The notes beneath the pieces were generated by a model that was not told where the DNA came from, searched no databases, and was given only the letters and a program-made list of their open reading frames with translations. A program made the position numbers and the translations under genes. Source: Cryptomeria japonica (taxonomy: Eukaryota > Streptophyta > Pinopsida > Cupressales > Cupressaceae). From it: 64,000 nucleotides of DNA. Location: contig NC_081411.1 in NCBI RefSeq assembly GCF_030272615.1, positions 216,458,154 to 216,522,153 on the forward strand, written 5' to 3'. Positions 46,695-59,701 of the stretch are shown piece after piece (position 1 is the first letter of the stretch; each line of letters begins with the position of its first letter).

Positions 46695-47262
46695 TGGGGA
46701 TCACCTGTTAGTGTAATGGTGAAATTGTTGCATTGTTTGTGGTGCAACCCATGTTCAAGTCCCCGCCTAGACCAAATCGATATGTTAATATACCGGTTTG
46801 ATCCCACTTTGGTAGGGTTTATTGATGGTGGTTGATATTGGAGGATGTACATGTGATATTGGAAGACGCGTGGACTAACTAACCATGCGCGACCCTTGTC
46901 GGGTTGGTGTGCTCACGGACCCTGTTCCTCGTAGGCATGTGCTGCTCATGGACCCAATTTATCGTTGGCATGTGCTTCTCATGGAATTTTGTTGGACCCA
47001 CATGGGTCTTTCATGCCTGACAGTTCTCTATTGGGCCCTCACGGGTCTTTCACCTCTACTGGTTCACAATCCCTGTTGGGCTACCATGCTCACAGTTCTG
47101 CACTATTGGTCTTAGAGATATAAGGTTGAGGAAGGAACAAATGAGAGATACGGGTGTAAGAAAATGTTGTAAAAACTAAGGATGAGGCCCCTCAACAATA
47201 TGGTCTCACTAGTTCATAGCTCCATTCAAAAGCGATTATCGATAAATTTTTTTTTTTAAAAT
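46695..47262 (+). mobile_element. tRNA-derived SINE-like element, copy 1
   Basis: Has an A box TAGTGTAATGG (46709-46719) and a B box GTTCAAGTCC (46753-46762), 33 bp apart, as in tRNA-derived pol III promoters. The 3' part (47184-47233) shares a 50-bp block with 52624-52673 in the opposite orientation. It ends near a T-run at 47248-47259. No clear target duplication was found. Confidence 0.65.
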
Positions 47263-48920
47263 CATAATATCTCAATTTAATTCATATTTGTTTTATTGCA
47301 ACTACATTTTTATAAAGTAGTGATAGTTTTATTAGGTCATTTCTTGTGAATATAAATAAATTAGTTCCATCTAAGATGTCTTTAAAATAAACATACTATT
47401 GGACATAATTCATAATATATCATTTAAATTATTACCTAAATAATAGCTCTTGATTATTACATAAAAGACCCCTAAAATTAACAATTTCTTCATTATTTGA
47501 TCATATACACTCCAATGACCTATGTAACCACCCACAACTATACTCCAGCCTTCTATATTTATTATAGATTTACTTCCTCTATCCCCTATCAATCCCAAGA
47601 AATGACCATGATAGAATAAACAACACAAAGCACAAGGAGCTTGACTCCATTGAATTAACCTTAAGATAGTTTTATGTACTTGTATAGACTTACCAAAGTT
47701 GAGTGAAACATTATAAATCTTCTTCAAATTTTGATGAGGTCTTGATTATGATTAACTATTAGAATTGTATTTTCAAGCACTTTCTTTAATTCCTTGCAAG
47801 AAGACATAACCTTCTACAACTTGTGGTGAACAATGATATTTTCTTTGCTAGACAAATGCAAATCTATTATAGAAGAATTCACTATAATCCTTTAGGTTCA
47901 TCCATTCATTTCTCTTTCTTAATTAGAATCATTTGAATGTTAAACAACTTTGAGAAGAAGAGACGAAAAATATTTAAAGCAGTTGCATTCATGCAAGAGT
48001 GTCACAGGAAACTTATTTATGAAGTCCTCATGAATATACAATATGGACCCTAGAGATCTAGAATATATCATGATGGATTTTTTTGAATGTAATTGCAACC
48101 ACCTTATCATATGTAAGGATTGTAGCACATAAGATCATTAGGAGAGTATATTACACCATTATTACACCATTACAATCAAATTAATAGAAAACATAAAAAC
48201 CAATATAAACGAGATATCTCATCTAAAATTATAACAAAAATTCACATATATAATTACACAAAACAACCACCAACATTTCTCATTCATCCATATTCTTACA
48301 CACTAGATTCTATTATTGGTGCATGGGAAATAAATGTAATTTTTAAAAAAATTATGAAGTGGCCTTACCAACTTAATTCTTAGTAAAAGTCATCCAAACA
48401 AAATATTAGCTCAAATGTGCTAAGGATTTGACAAAATTGTGGCATAATATCATAAATTGAGGTAATATATGCTTACAATCAATAATTTCTTCAATCTTGA
48501 CCAAAATTTGGGGAATGTGCTATATAATGCAATAATTGGATATTGAATGACTTATTAATTTGCGAGAAGGTTACCACCATTTTAACTTCTTGGCAGGAGT
48601 GTGTGAACACAATTTCATCAGACTTACCTTGATGACAATCGATTTCTTGAGAAGAATTTAAAGTTTCTAATTTAGAAAAATATCTCTATGGAGGTCATTA
48701 ATAATCATTGGAGAATCTCCTCCTAGCACTATCCTTTTTACATTCAAAGAGTTTGCCAATGATTAACTCCACATTAATTATTTTTCACATCATTGTTTAT
48801 ATGACTATCTAGGAAGGTAGAATGTCAATAGATAAAGAAACTTTATCAATATTGGGTAATTAGCCTTATGCTTGCTAACTCTAGGTTTCCTTTGAAAATC
48901 CCATCAAAATTAAGCTTCAT
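47263..48920. other. No gene recognised
   Basis: AT-rich DNA with short frames (47410-47727 and 47940-48128, minus strand) that match nothing I recognise. Confidence 0.4.
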
Positions 48921-48921
48921 G

Positions 48922-48924
<3 letters not shown>

Positions 48925-48957
<33 letters not shown>

Positions 48958-48997
48958 ATAATTTCAAATGAAAAAGACTTATGACACTAAGCTTCAT

Positions 48998-49040
<43 letters not shown>

Positions 49041-49080
49041 ATAATTTCAAATGAAAAAGACTTATGACACTAAGCTTCAT

Positions 49081-49173
<93 letters not shown>

Positions 49174-49213
49174 ATAATTTCAAATGAAAAAGACTTATGA
49201 CACTAAGCTTCAT

Positions 49214-49305
<92 letters not shown>

Positions 49306-49352
49306 ATTATAATTTCAAATGAAAAAGACTTATGACAATTATTTTATTATAT
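48925..49352. repeat. Composite satellite: 48-bp unit alternating with growing (CT)n runs
   Basis: Four blocks. Each has a unit starting AAATTATAATTTCAAATG and ending TAAGCTTCATGAT, except the last, which diverges after AAAGACTTATGACA. CT runs precede the units at 48925-48952, 49001-49035, 49083-49168 and 49216-49304, i.e. about 28, 35, 86 and 89 bases. Confidence 0.96.
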
Positions 49353-50439
49353 TGAATATCTTAAAAATCAATTAATAAAATCAATTTTCAATAGTCAAAT
49401 AAATCTTATTTTTTTTAACAACATTTTACATATGAACAAAAAAGAATACTTTACAAATGAACAAATATTTGAAAGCTAATAATAGATGCATAATTTGTAA
49501 AATATTAAAAATCTATTAAATTATCTTAAATTTATTAAATTTAATAGATATTCTATCTTCTCCTTCTCATGGCATTATCTAATTATACAATAATATATAA
49601 TTACTCATGTTTTGTCTTTGGAATCTCGTTTTGATTTTTGAAATGCAATTTTATTTCATCCATCTTTTATGTGAATTGATCAATTATATTTAAACCCTTT
49701 TCTTGTTGTAATTTGTTTCTTCATAAAAAGTCTCTGATTAACGATGGTCTATTTGTTTTGGTTATCTATGTAACATGTCTTAGATTTCAACTAGATTTTT
49801 TTGTAACGTGTCCCATTCCTTCCACTAGTCCACTTGTTCCATCCAACCGCCTATTTACATCTCATAAACTTTTTGACCTAATTGAACTTCCTTCAAAAAA
49901 TTTATTTTATATCTATAAATAATTTTTCAAATGAATTTTTTTTTAGTTTAATAAAGAAAATACATTATTTATTATAAATAATTTTTAAAAATAACGAATA
50001 CTTAAAAAATCCAAATCTAACAAAATAAAAAAAAATAAAAATTTAACAATCTAATTTTAAATTGTTTATTTATATAATTATTTTCGTTCTTCAATAAAAA
50101 ATTAATAACAATCTAATTTTGGGCATGGTGAAATCCTACATTCATTAAGGTGGTGACAAAATTGGGGTCGCACGATCACTATCGCATTAATTGATATTCC
50201 GTAAAGTTGCAAACATTTTCATGTGAGTGGGGTGCTTAATACATTTGGATTTCCCTACAAAAACAATGATTCCGTCAACGCCTGTCGCAATGATTGACCC
50301 CTCACGAGGGAATCCAATTAGTAACTACGGAGGACCACATTAAAATCCAAACGATTTAAACAAGTTTTATCATATTTATTGCTTTTAACTTTTGGCCCCT
50401 TGATGTCGTTAGTGGTGGTGTCACTCACTTTTTTTGTTT
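49353..50439. other. AT-rich, no gene recognised
   Basis: Low-complexity A/T-rich DNA. No coding. Confidence 0.4.
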
Positions 50440-51180
50440 AGTGGGGATGGAAATGGAAATGGAGATAGAATCTTTTTATACTTTATAATATTGTGTGGGG
50501 GATGGGAATTAGTAATAGAATATTTTTGTCTATATTATCGAATAGAATCATTTTAAAGTTCATAATATCCTGTGGGATGGAAATGGAAATAAAATCTTTT
50601 AGTCCATAATATCACGCGGGATGGAAATGGAAATAGAATCTTTTAGTCGAGAATATCTGGGGGTCTCTTTTTGAGTCTAGAGATGACTTACAACATATGA
50701 GACTATTCGTACCAAATTATGTTTCACATACACATGGACATAGAATCTTTTAGTCCATAATATCTAGGGGTCTCTTTTTGGGTCTAGAGATGACTTACAG
50801 TATATGAGAGTATCTTGTACCATAACTATGTTTCAAATACAAATGAAAATAGGATCTTTTAGTCCATAATGTCCGGGGTTCTCTTTTTGGGTCTAGAGAT
50901 GACTTACAGTGTATGAGACTATCTTGTACCATAACCAAGTTTCAAATACAAATGGAAATTGGATCTTTTAGTCCAAAATACTATCTTGTATCATAACTAA
51001 GTTTCAAATACAAATGGAAATTGGATCTTTTAGTCCAAAATATACGGGGTTCTCTTTTTGGGTCTAGAGATGACTTACAACATATGGGATTATCTTGTAC
51101 CATAATTATGTTTCAAATACAAATGGAAATAGGATCTTTTAGTCCATAATATTTGGGGGTATCTTTTTGGGTCTAGAGAC
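50440..51180. repeat. 108-bp minisatellite
   Basis: CTCTTTTTGGGTCTAGAGAT recurs at 50665, 50772, 50881, 51052 and 51161. The spacings are 107, 109, 171 and 109 bases, the 171 containing an extra partial unit of about 62 bp. Shorter, degenerate ATGGAAATGGAAATAGAATC units precede it from about 50440. Confidence 0.92.
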
Positions 51181-51290
51181 GATTACTATGTGTCATATAC
51201 AAGACGCATCTTACCCTTTGCATGATTTGAACTTGTGATGTCTCATTCCATAATATAAATATTCTTCACCATTAGGCCAACTTTGATGTT
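51100..51290 (-). mobile_element. tRNA-derived SINE head joined to the minisatellite
   Basis: On the minus strand a perfect-looking A box TGGCCTAATGG (51279-51269) and a B box-like AGTTCAAATC (51233-51224) are 35 bp apart. Immediately downstream the sequence becomes the last unit of the 108-bp minisatellite (…CTAGACCCAAAAAGATACCC), which suggests the minisatellite unit is the SINE body. Confidence 0.6.
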
Positions 51291-52495
51291 GTTTTTTATA
51301 TATGTATATTTAATACAATATTAAAAATAGTTTGAAATAATATTACATTTTAATGAGAAAATTATATATTAAAAATTTAAGCAAAATCTATAAAAAAAGT
51401 GGGCAGTCTAGAATCACACCCTAAAATTAAATTGATTAGGCTGGGAACAAGATAAATAGACATGTAACCCGCAAAAGAAAAATGTATGGATATGATAAAA
51501 GAGCGTATTGGAATACACTTGTGTGTAATATATTATAAAGCTACGTTATTAGATTTATATTATAAATTATATCTTTGTTTATGGATCAATATATTTGAAA
51601 TATAGTGAAACTCATTTTTGTAGGAAGGATAAATAATCTGTTTTTTTTTTTTTTTTAATCAATATCCTGGTATTAGGTCCTCCAAGTGTATGAATAGTTG
51701 AACTTTCTTAGAACTAAGGATTGAAGTGCATTCTATACTAGGTTAGAGCATGATCCTGATCATGTGGCTTGAAATATTGGTCATTTGTGTTCAATAAAAC
51801 TTGATGTTATGAAGCTATACAACTTCACAAATAAACAAATGACCCCTTGATAAGTAAACCCTATGTGTCAAGAACTATTTTTAATAGAAAAACAACTTTC
51901 AAAATATCTGAAATTAATAACAAGTAATTTAAATAAAATCTTAAATATACATAGTTGAGTTTGATAAATGGATCAATAATATGATTGATGGATGATTATT
52001 GAAAATGCAAATAAACATATACTAAACTGGAATGTGAGTTGATTAGGTTTACACATTGAAATAAATTTAATTACAAACTACTAATAAATAAATAAATAAA
52101 AACTAAAAAAAAATTAAGGACTAGATGCATGATTAGAAGAGTAATACATCATCATTTATTCACCTCTAATTCACAAGAACTCTAGCGCAATGTAAGTTTA
52201 GCAATGTAAGTTTACACATCCTTGTACATTAAATACTTTCCATATATCATTAGTATAATAAAATTTTAAGCAATTTTGGCTTGACAAGTGATGGTTGGTA
52301 TGCCCTTGCACGTGTTTACGTATATTGTGTCATGTGAAGGCATTAAGCTTATATACTGATACATGTGGAATGGATAGCATTATAATGTAATTATTTAACA
52401 TGTAACAGATCAAAGAAATAATAGGAGATTATGTTGTAGATTGGAATTTTGATAAAGATTTTATTTTATTTAATATTTCTTTATTTTGAATGATA
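51291..52495. other. AT-rich, no gene recognised
   Basis: Nothing identifiable. A 13-base-plus T run is at about 51642-51656. Confidence 0.4.
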
Positions 52496-52559
52496 GAATT
52501 GTGAATATCTTTTGGTGGTGGGTTTTCTTTCTCCCTCTCTTTCTCTTTCTATATAAATA

Positions 52560-52822
52560 ATGTCTGGTAAACTTTTTAATGTGACTGGCGATGACATGGC
52601 ACTCCCTCCAGTTCCACGTGAATGCTTTTGACTCGGAGCTATGAACCGGTGAGGCCACAACTGGGGGACCTCATCCCCACACTTCACTTGTTCAAACCCG
52701 CGAGCACAACGACCTAGCGAAGACACAAGGCCTGCGAGCACAATGGCCCAACAGAGGTTTGAACCTTGGTGGTTGCTTCACCAACGAAGTGTTTTAACCG
52801 TGACACTACATGTTCGAAGAAT
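52560..52822 (-). mobile_element. tRNA-derived SINE-like element, copy 2
   Basis: The minus strand has an A box-like TAGTGTCACGG (52808-52798) and a B box GGTTCAAACC (52765-52756). The downstream block 52673-52624 matches copy 1 (GGTTCATAGCTCC and TCAAAAGC). The middle is much shorter than in copy 1. Confidence 0.65.
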
Positions 52823-55140
52823 CAAAATATATTTTGACATAAATATAAATTTTGTATAATTTTATGAATATATACTATTCTATTTACTTTTGGCACATTA
52901 GATAGATTTATAATTATTATTAACTATTTAAAAAATAAATAAATCTTAATTTTCTTCAATTCCAATCTGATGATCATTTGTAGAAAGGATGCAATCTTAG
53001 ATAATAATAAGCATAACTTTATAATTTCAATAAAAACTTAAATAATAACTAATATCTAGAAATAACTTTAAATCTTCTTAATACCAAATTGATTTATGAA
53101 TATTAAGGATGGTACTCATACAAATCTCACAATATATAGTTTCCCTACTTAAATATGCTTGGAAACCTCTAAATCTTATTAAGTCTAAGAATTCAACACT
53201 ATCAATATAGAAACAAAATTTACACTATAATAGCATCATAAACTATGCAATACATACATAATAGTGTTATCTTAGAGAAGTCTTAAAATGGAAAAAATCA
53301 AATAAATGTGAGCTAGATGTTCTTCAAGCCATTACAATATACTCCAATACATTATTGTAGATATAAAAATGCCATATTATCCACCAACATATTTACTTAT
53401 CCTAAATTCCCCACAATGATCTCTTCTATCTCCAAAAAAAAAAAATGATCTACAATGCTAATCCTTGCAAATGCAAGATAAATATATACATACTCCTTTA
53501 TGCCTAAAAAATAAAATAGGTGGGTAAAGCCCTTCAAGTTGTACTCTTTCCTTATAGTCATGATATCACCTCTTTATTAAAGAGGTGTTTGTGCATTTTT
53601 ATTTTCACCAAATTATTGATTCAAACTCTACTAATAGAAAGTATAACTCTACTAATAGAAAGTATTGGAAATGCAATTTTTTTTTTAATAAAAATGCTTT
53701 ATTTGGATTTTGATACATATGTCCTTTATCTTCCCCCAATATGATCAAAGATTATCCTAATTTTACACATGATCTATAAACAAGCTCCTAACCTCTATAA
53801 CTAACCAAAAAAAACATGTCTATGTAAAGGCAAGTCCTAATTCATCTCTCTATAACTAATTTCATGTACAATTGATCAATTGATAATGAGCTCAACTTTC
53901 TTGCATGGATTGGGCATGTTAAAAATGCATTAATTTAACTTAATTAGTTTTGAAAATAATTTAGGTTTCTTTGATTGTATTTATTACAAAGGTTAATTAT
54001 TTCAAAAATATTTTGACAAGATTCTATTGATATTTTTATATTGTTTTGATTGATTTGTGACTTATTGTTGTTATAAATTGTTTTAAAATTTTATAAATGA
54101 TTTCTTCCACTTAGTTGATATTTTCATATTGTTTTTGATTGATTTATGACTTATTATTGTTATAAATTGTTTTGATTGATATATTACTTTATTATAAGAT
54201 ATAATTAAAAGTGTGACATGATATTTTGAAAATAAATATGTTTTTTATATCATAACCTTAGTTATTGCCCATATACAATTTATAATATTTAATATAATAT
54301 GTCATTTTTATAAATAAACTACTCTCTTAACATTTAATCATAACTTAACATTTTTTAGACAATTTCTTATTTTACCTACTATACAGATACTTAGCATTAT
54401 CTTTATATTTTATGTCATCTCAAATTAATCTAGGCACCATTACCAATATTTCTTACTATTTGTTTTTTAATTAAATTTTCATTAAAGAACCATATCTCCA
54501 ATGTTCTCAATAATTACAATTTCAAAAAAAAAAAATTGTCAAAAACATATATTTCATTTATAATGTATCTACTTTTTCTAATTTAAAAATTAAATGATAA
54601 ACATACCTATAATTCAAAGTAACATCATATTTTCATTTCAAAGTCCTAAAACCGACTATTTAAAAATATATTATTTATGTATATTGTTAGACCATGCATT
54701 AAGTTTGATTAATCGAGTAACCTAATGTCTTTATAATTAGTTTAGTTAACAATGCCATATTTTTTTCTATAATAAAGTTAATGTAAGGTAGATTAGTAGA
54801 TATCAATTGCATTATTGTGATTTATATTAGGCAAGAAGAGTTGAAAAGAAGAACCATTTCTAACTTTTGTGTGCCACCTTCTTTTCTTTTCTTTCTAAGA
54901 TTAGAGAATAGTTAGTAATTCATCTAAATAATTAAAATGGTCAGTTTATGATATTGGTTTGTACGATTCTCCACTTTATTATTTCTTCCTTTTAGAAAGG
55001 ATAAATCTGTCTACTACTAATTCATTTCATAAACCATTTCTTAATTTGAAAGACAATTTAAATAATTAAAACAACGATATAAAATTTGATGCTATGCATA
55101 TCATATTCTATATAACTATTATACAAAAAATGTTAATCGG
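52823..55140. other. AT-rich, no gene recognised
   Basis: No coding. It contains a 21-bp tandem pair (ACTCTACTAATAGAAAGTAT, near 53625-53664) and an 88-bp imperfect duplication beginning TTGATATTTTTATATTGTTT (near 54028 and 54116). Confidence 0.5.
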
Positions 55141-55167
55141 TCTACTCTGCTTTGCTAGTTTCTCGGA

Positions 55168-56850
55168 ATGCTAATCTTTGTCCCTTCTCTCATGGATACT
55201 CCCACAGGGGGGCCCCATCAGATCCCCCTCCTAAGGCCACCCGATCCCATGGTAAAGAATGTGGATTTGGTCATTAGGGCAAAGGTGGACAAGGCTCTTG
55301 TCTCTCCACCTTTGGGGCTATATTCTCTCTTTGTTGAAGTGTTGACAGTGTATTTTGTGGAAAAAATAATGGGAAAAAAATCTCCTTGGCAAAACCACTT
55401 GCATATTGCTGATAACAGTCTCGCTGTTTGCTCTAAAGAAGGACTATAAGTGGTGATCATAGACGAAATCATGGATAATATTGTCTAGGATATGAATTTG
55501 TGTCTAATTAGTAAGTTCCTTGCCTTTAGACCCAATGTGGATCAAGTTAGAAGATGGGTTGATAAAATGTGGAAACTAAAAGGTTGTGTCACTATTAATG
55601 CTATGGCGAATAGTCTCTTTCTTTTTTGCTTTGTTAATGAAGAATACCTAACTGAGGTTCTAACAGGTGGACCTTGGGCCCTTGACAAAAGTTTCAAGAA
55701 TTTATCTTCTCTCTATAAGTGGAAGCCTGGATTTGATCCCTCTACGGACCTTGGGGTTGTGGTGCCCACCCAGCTTTGCCTTCGAGGATTACCATTAGAC
55801 TTTTGGGACTATAACATTTTTAGGGGTATTGCAGATCTATTCAGGGCTCTTGTGGCGGTGGACAAAGTTACTTTGCACAGATCTAGGCTAATGTTTGCTA
55901 GATTCTATGTTAATGTTGTTGTTAACATGGTTCTTTCTACTTCTATTACTTTGAGATCTAAGTTTGGTAGTTAGAAATAGATTCTTGAATATGAGAATGC
56001 TTCCCTATACTACCTAAATTGTAATAAATTTGGCCATCTGATTGTTTCTTGCAACAAACCTAATAAGGATAATAATTCAGTAATGGCGTGTAAACAGATC
56101 CACCCCTCTAACCTATCGGCTAGGGGGAACAAAGTGAAGGAAAATGGAGCAATCACAAGTGGAGATAGCAATAAATCTCTTATGTCCGACTCTCCTTCAA
56201 ATATAGTGCATACACCACTAGGCATTGGGAAGGACCCTTTTCTATTAGCTACACAACATGAGTCTTTGGCTATTAACAAAGGGGGGGGGGGGGTGTTGAA
56301 GAGTAGGGTTTTCAAGAAATCCAGATTACTAGAAATCCGGTTCTAAAGGATATGAAGGACAATGAACATAATGTTATTCCAAATGAAAGTAATGAAGGTT
56401 TGAAAGAGGAACTAGTTAAGGTGTAGGAGGTTGCTCTCCCCTCCTTACGCCCTCACAAAGATGCAAAGAATCGAGAAGAGGAAAATGTTTCCCCAATTGT
56501 GGCATGGAAAAAGAAAGTTTAGACCTTCTCCTTAAAAGATATGGAGTAAGGAGAGATTTTCCTTTCCCCTAAGGTGGAAAAAAGATCCTAAAAATCATGG
56601 ACAAGCCTACAGGCAACAAAAGTCTGAAAGACTCTCTGACCTTATTAGGTTTTGCTTCCCCTAATAAGGATGAGGAGAAGGGTTGGGCTCAAGTTCTAGA
56701 CAAACAAAAAAGAGTAAGAAGTTGGATGTTGATGTTGATAACAAAGTGGGAAGGCCATCACAAAAGGAATCCAAAATCAAAGAAGCCACAAGAGATGTAG
56801 TAAATGGAAAGCAAAAAACCTTGGCTAATGTTACAGGATAAAGAATAAGA
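55168..56850 (+). pseudogene. LINE ORF1 (DUF4283-type nucleic-acid-binding protein)
   Basis: The open frame at 55492-55974 shows WKLKGCVTINAMANSLFLF, LTGGPWALDKSF, VVVPTQLCLRGLPLDFW and ARFYVNVVVNM, the DUF4283 region of plant L1 ORF1 proteins. A CNKFGHLIVSC zinc-knuckle-like motif follows near 56020. Downstream is a Lys/Ser-rich tail with stops and a 13-base G run at 56280-56293. ORF1 proteins bind the LINE RNA. Confidence 0.85.
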
Positions 56851-56905
56851 AAAAAACTAGACCTCCCATAGTGCTTGCTGCCTTAGGTAATTCTACCCCC
56901 CCAAG

Positions 56906-57560
56906 ATGAAAATCCTCTCTTGGAATATTAGAGGCCTAAATGGTCCTTTTAAACAACATATCCTAAATTGTTGCCTTATGGAGAATAGAATTGAGATCTT
57001 TCTGGTTCAAGAAACTAAGATGACTAGAGAGACATTCGAAAAAGTTATTAAAAATATTCAGAATAATGTCTATTTTTTTTTCTTGAATGTGGAGGATGCT
57101 TCAGAGGGCTTGGTTATCCTCTAGAACCTGTTGAGATTGAAAGGCTCATTAATTTTAGTAACAAGAACTGCCAAATTGTTCAAATAGAGGAGAATAATTC
57201 AGATGTAAATTGGAACCTAATCAATGTTTATGCTCCTAATACTAGAAATGGTAGAACTAGTCTTTGGGTGGATATCTTAAATTGGATTAGAAATAGCAAC
57301 ATGGAATACTGGATGATAGGAGGAGATTTCAACTCCCCCCTATATCCCTTAGAAAAGAAAGAAGGCCTTAGGGATTACACCAAAAGTATGACAGATCTTG
57401 CCGACTTCATTTCTATTTTGGCTCTTATTGGCATTGATCTTAAAGAGGCTAGATTTACTTGGAGTAATAGAAGACAAGGAGAGAATCTTATTCAAGCCAA
57501 ATTAGATAGGTTCTTGATTAGCAGTAATTAGGATATCCTTCCTCATCTCTCCCTTTCTTC
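56906..57560 (+). pseudogene. LINE ORF2 endonuclease domain
   Basis: Starts MKILSWNIRGLNGPFKQ and continues with FLVQETKM, then after a stop near 57121 and a frame change MIGGDFNSPLYPLEKK, FTWSNRRQGENLIQAKLDRF. These are the N (WN.RG), E (QET), GDFN and S/T..N..SRLDR-like blocks of the exonuclease-endonuclease-phosphatase fold, which nicks target DNA. An SDH-equivalent block is not clear. Confidence 0.9.
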
Positions 57561-57945
57561 TTTATCCATAATTGCCTCTAACGACAATGTAATATTGATC
57601 CCTTCCCTTTTAGATATGAGGTTATGTGGTCCTCTCACCCCGACTTCAAATCTCTAGTTAAAGAATGGTGGATCACTCCTATTAATGGTACACCGTCGTT
57701 TATTGTTTCTCAAAAATTGAAAAAAGTTAACAAAATGGTGAATGGGTGGAACAAATTTTCTTTTGGAAACATTTTCCAAAATAAAAAAAACTCTTGCTCT
57801 AGAGTTGAAAGAAATCTAGGAGAGAGTGGAGCAGGGCCATCCTGATGGGGGGTTACCTGATAAAGAAAGACATCTAAGAGATAAATGGTTCAAGATCTCA
57901 AAAGAAGAGGAAGTTTTCTGGAAACAAAAATCAAGGATCTAATAG

Positions 57946-58990
57946 TTGAAGGAGAGAGATAAAAATACCAACTTCTTCCATCACTCTACAATGAAACACA
58001 AAGCAAGAAATAAAATCAGGCAATTGACCAGGGAGGATGGGTCCATTATCACTAAGAGGGAGGATATTGAAGTTGAGGTGGTTTCTTTCTTCTACCAACT
58101 CCAACATATATTGGACAAAAATGAGATAGATAAAGCCTTGGATGTTATACTTGAACTTATCTCTGATAATGATCTAAAAGACATGCTTAGACTAGTTTCT
58201 ATGGAAGAAGTGACAAAAGGTTGTTTTCTCCTTTGGTGCTTATAAGGCGTCATGAACTGATGGATTCCCCTCATACTTCTTTCAAGATCATTGGAATATA
58301 GTTGCAAAGGAAATTTTTAGAACGGCTAAATATTTCTTTAGATCAGGTACGCAGAATTCTAAAAGAAATAAATTCCACTTTTATTGCTTTGATTCCTAAA
58401 AAGACTGATACCACTTCCATACAAAATTTTTGACCAAATAGTCTATGCAATACTATTTATAAAATCTTATCTAAATTGGTGGTCTTTATAATCAAACCTT
58501 TTTTGGATAAATTGGTGTCTGAAAACCAAAAAGGTTTTGTTCAGGGAAGACATGTTTTGGATGTTGTTCTCACTACTCATGAGTTGATCCACTCAATACA
58601 ATCCAACAAAAAATAGGGTATGGTTTTAAAATTGATATTTCCAAAGCTTATGATAGAGTTTCTTGGGAGTTCTTGTCTGAAGTGCTTAAAAAGTTTGGTT
58701 TCAAGGGTAATTTTTAAAAAATATTAGAGGCTTGTTTTGTGACTCCAACCTTCTCTATTCTTGTGAATGGGTCCTCTAAAGTTTTTTTCTCACGTGGTAG
58801 GGGGTTAAGATAGGGTGACCCCTTATCCCCTTATTTATTCTTGGAGCTGAAGTTCTTGGCAGGAATTGTAAAAGAATGTGTGATAATGGCCTCATCTTTG
58901 TCTATGAAATCTCATCAACAATTTGGTTATGATGTTATATTCTTTGGGGATGCTTCCATCATTGAAGCAAAGTATTGGAAATAATTACTT
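57946..58990 (+). pseudogene. LINE ORF2 reverse transcriptase with altered active site
   Basis: Frame pieces carry MKERDKNTNFFHHSTMKHKA, then GYGFKIDISKAYDRVSW, GDPLSPYLFL, and VIFFGDAS near 58934-58957. The last block replaces the canonical FADD with FFGD, so the first catalytic aspartate is Gly. Stops and frame changes are frequent. The RT order of blocks is otherwise complete, but activity is not expected. Confidence 0.85.
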
Positions 58991-59020
58991 AATGATTATG
59001 TTGATGTTTCAGGACAATGC

Positions 59021-59596
59021 ATGAATTACCACAAGAGAAAAATGTATTTCTTCAATACAGAAATAAGACTTGCCCATAAGATTATGGATATCATTGGATG
59101 TCAAATGGAAGACCTACCAACCTCTTATCTGGGGTTGTCTCTTTTTGTTAAGAATCCAAAGAGAACCTTTTGGAATAGAATCATTGAAAAGTTTCATAAT
59201 AAATTAGCTATATGGAAAGGGAAAATGCTTAGCCAGGCTAGAAAAATTCAACTACTAAAGGCCTTTTTGCAAAACATCCTAGAGTACTATTTCTCACTAT
59301 TCAAACTCCCAATTGTTGTTGTAGACCAAATAGAAAAAATCCAAAGAAAATTCCTTTGGATAGGAGTGGAGGATAAAGAAAAAATCTCCCTTGTCAGTTG
59401 GGAAAATGTTTGTTTGCCTAAGAATAAGGGTGGCCTTGGGATCAACAAGCTTAAGCTCTTTAATAAGGCCCTCCTATCTAAGATTGGTTGGTACCTTTTA
59501 GAAGGATCAAAATATTGGGTGGAAATAATGAAAGCCAAGTATCTGGTTGGAAATCCCCCTCACACTCTTATGTATGTTGATGATCTTCTAAAGTGA
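59021..59596 (+). pseudogene. LINE ORF2 RT thumb and connection region
   Basis: Clean 191-codon frame with MEDLPTSYLGLSLFVKNPKR, MLSQARKIQLLKAFLQNI, IQRKFLWIG and VSWENVCLPKNKGGLGI, all typical of the plant L1 post-RT region. Confidence 0.88.
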
Positions 59597-59701
59597 TCAA
59601 TAATGTGGAATAATCTGGTAAAATGCAAAGACCTGTTAAGAAAAGGTACAGGGAAAGTGGTGGGCAATGGAAAAGACACTTTTTTTTTTACCGATGTCTA
59701 G

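Noticed and set aside
48925-49304. CRISPR-like array of regularly spaced repeats
   Set aside because: The spacers are (CT)n runs and the units are satellite DNA in a plant nuclear setting; no cas genes.
52481-52741. Minus-strand frames at 52470-52741
   Set aside because: They run through the SINE-like element and have no domain.
55218-56315. Minus-strand frames at 55218-55472 and 56010-56315
   Set aside because: Shadows of the plus-strand LINE ORF1.
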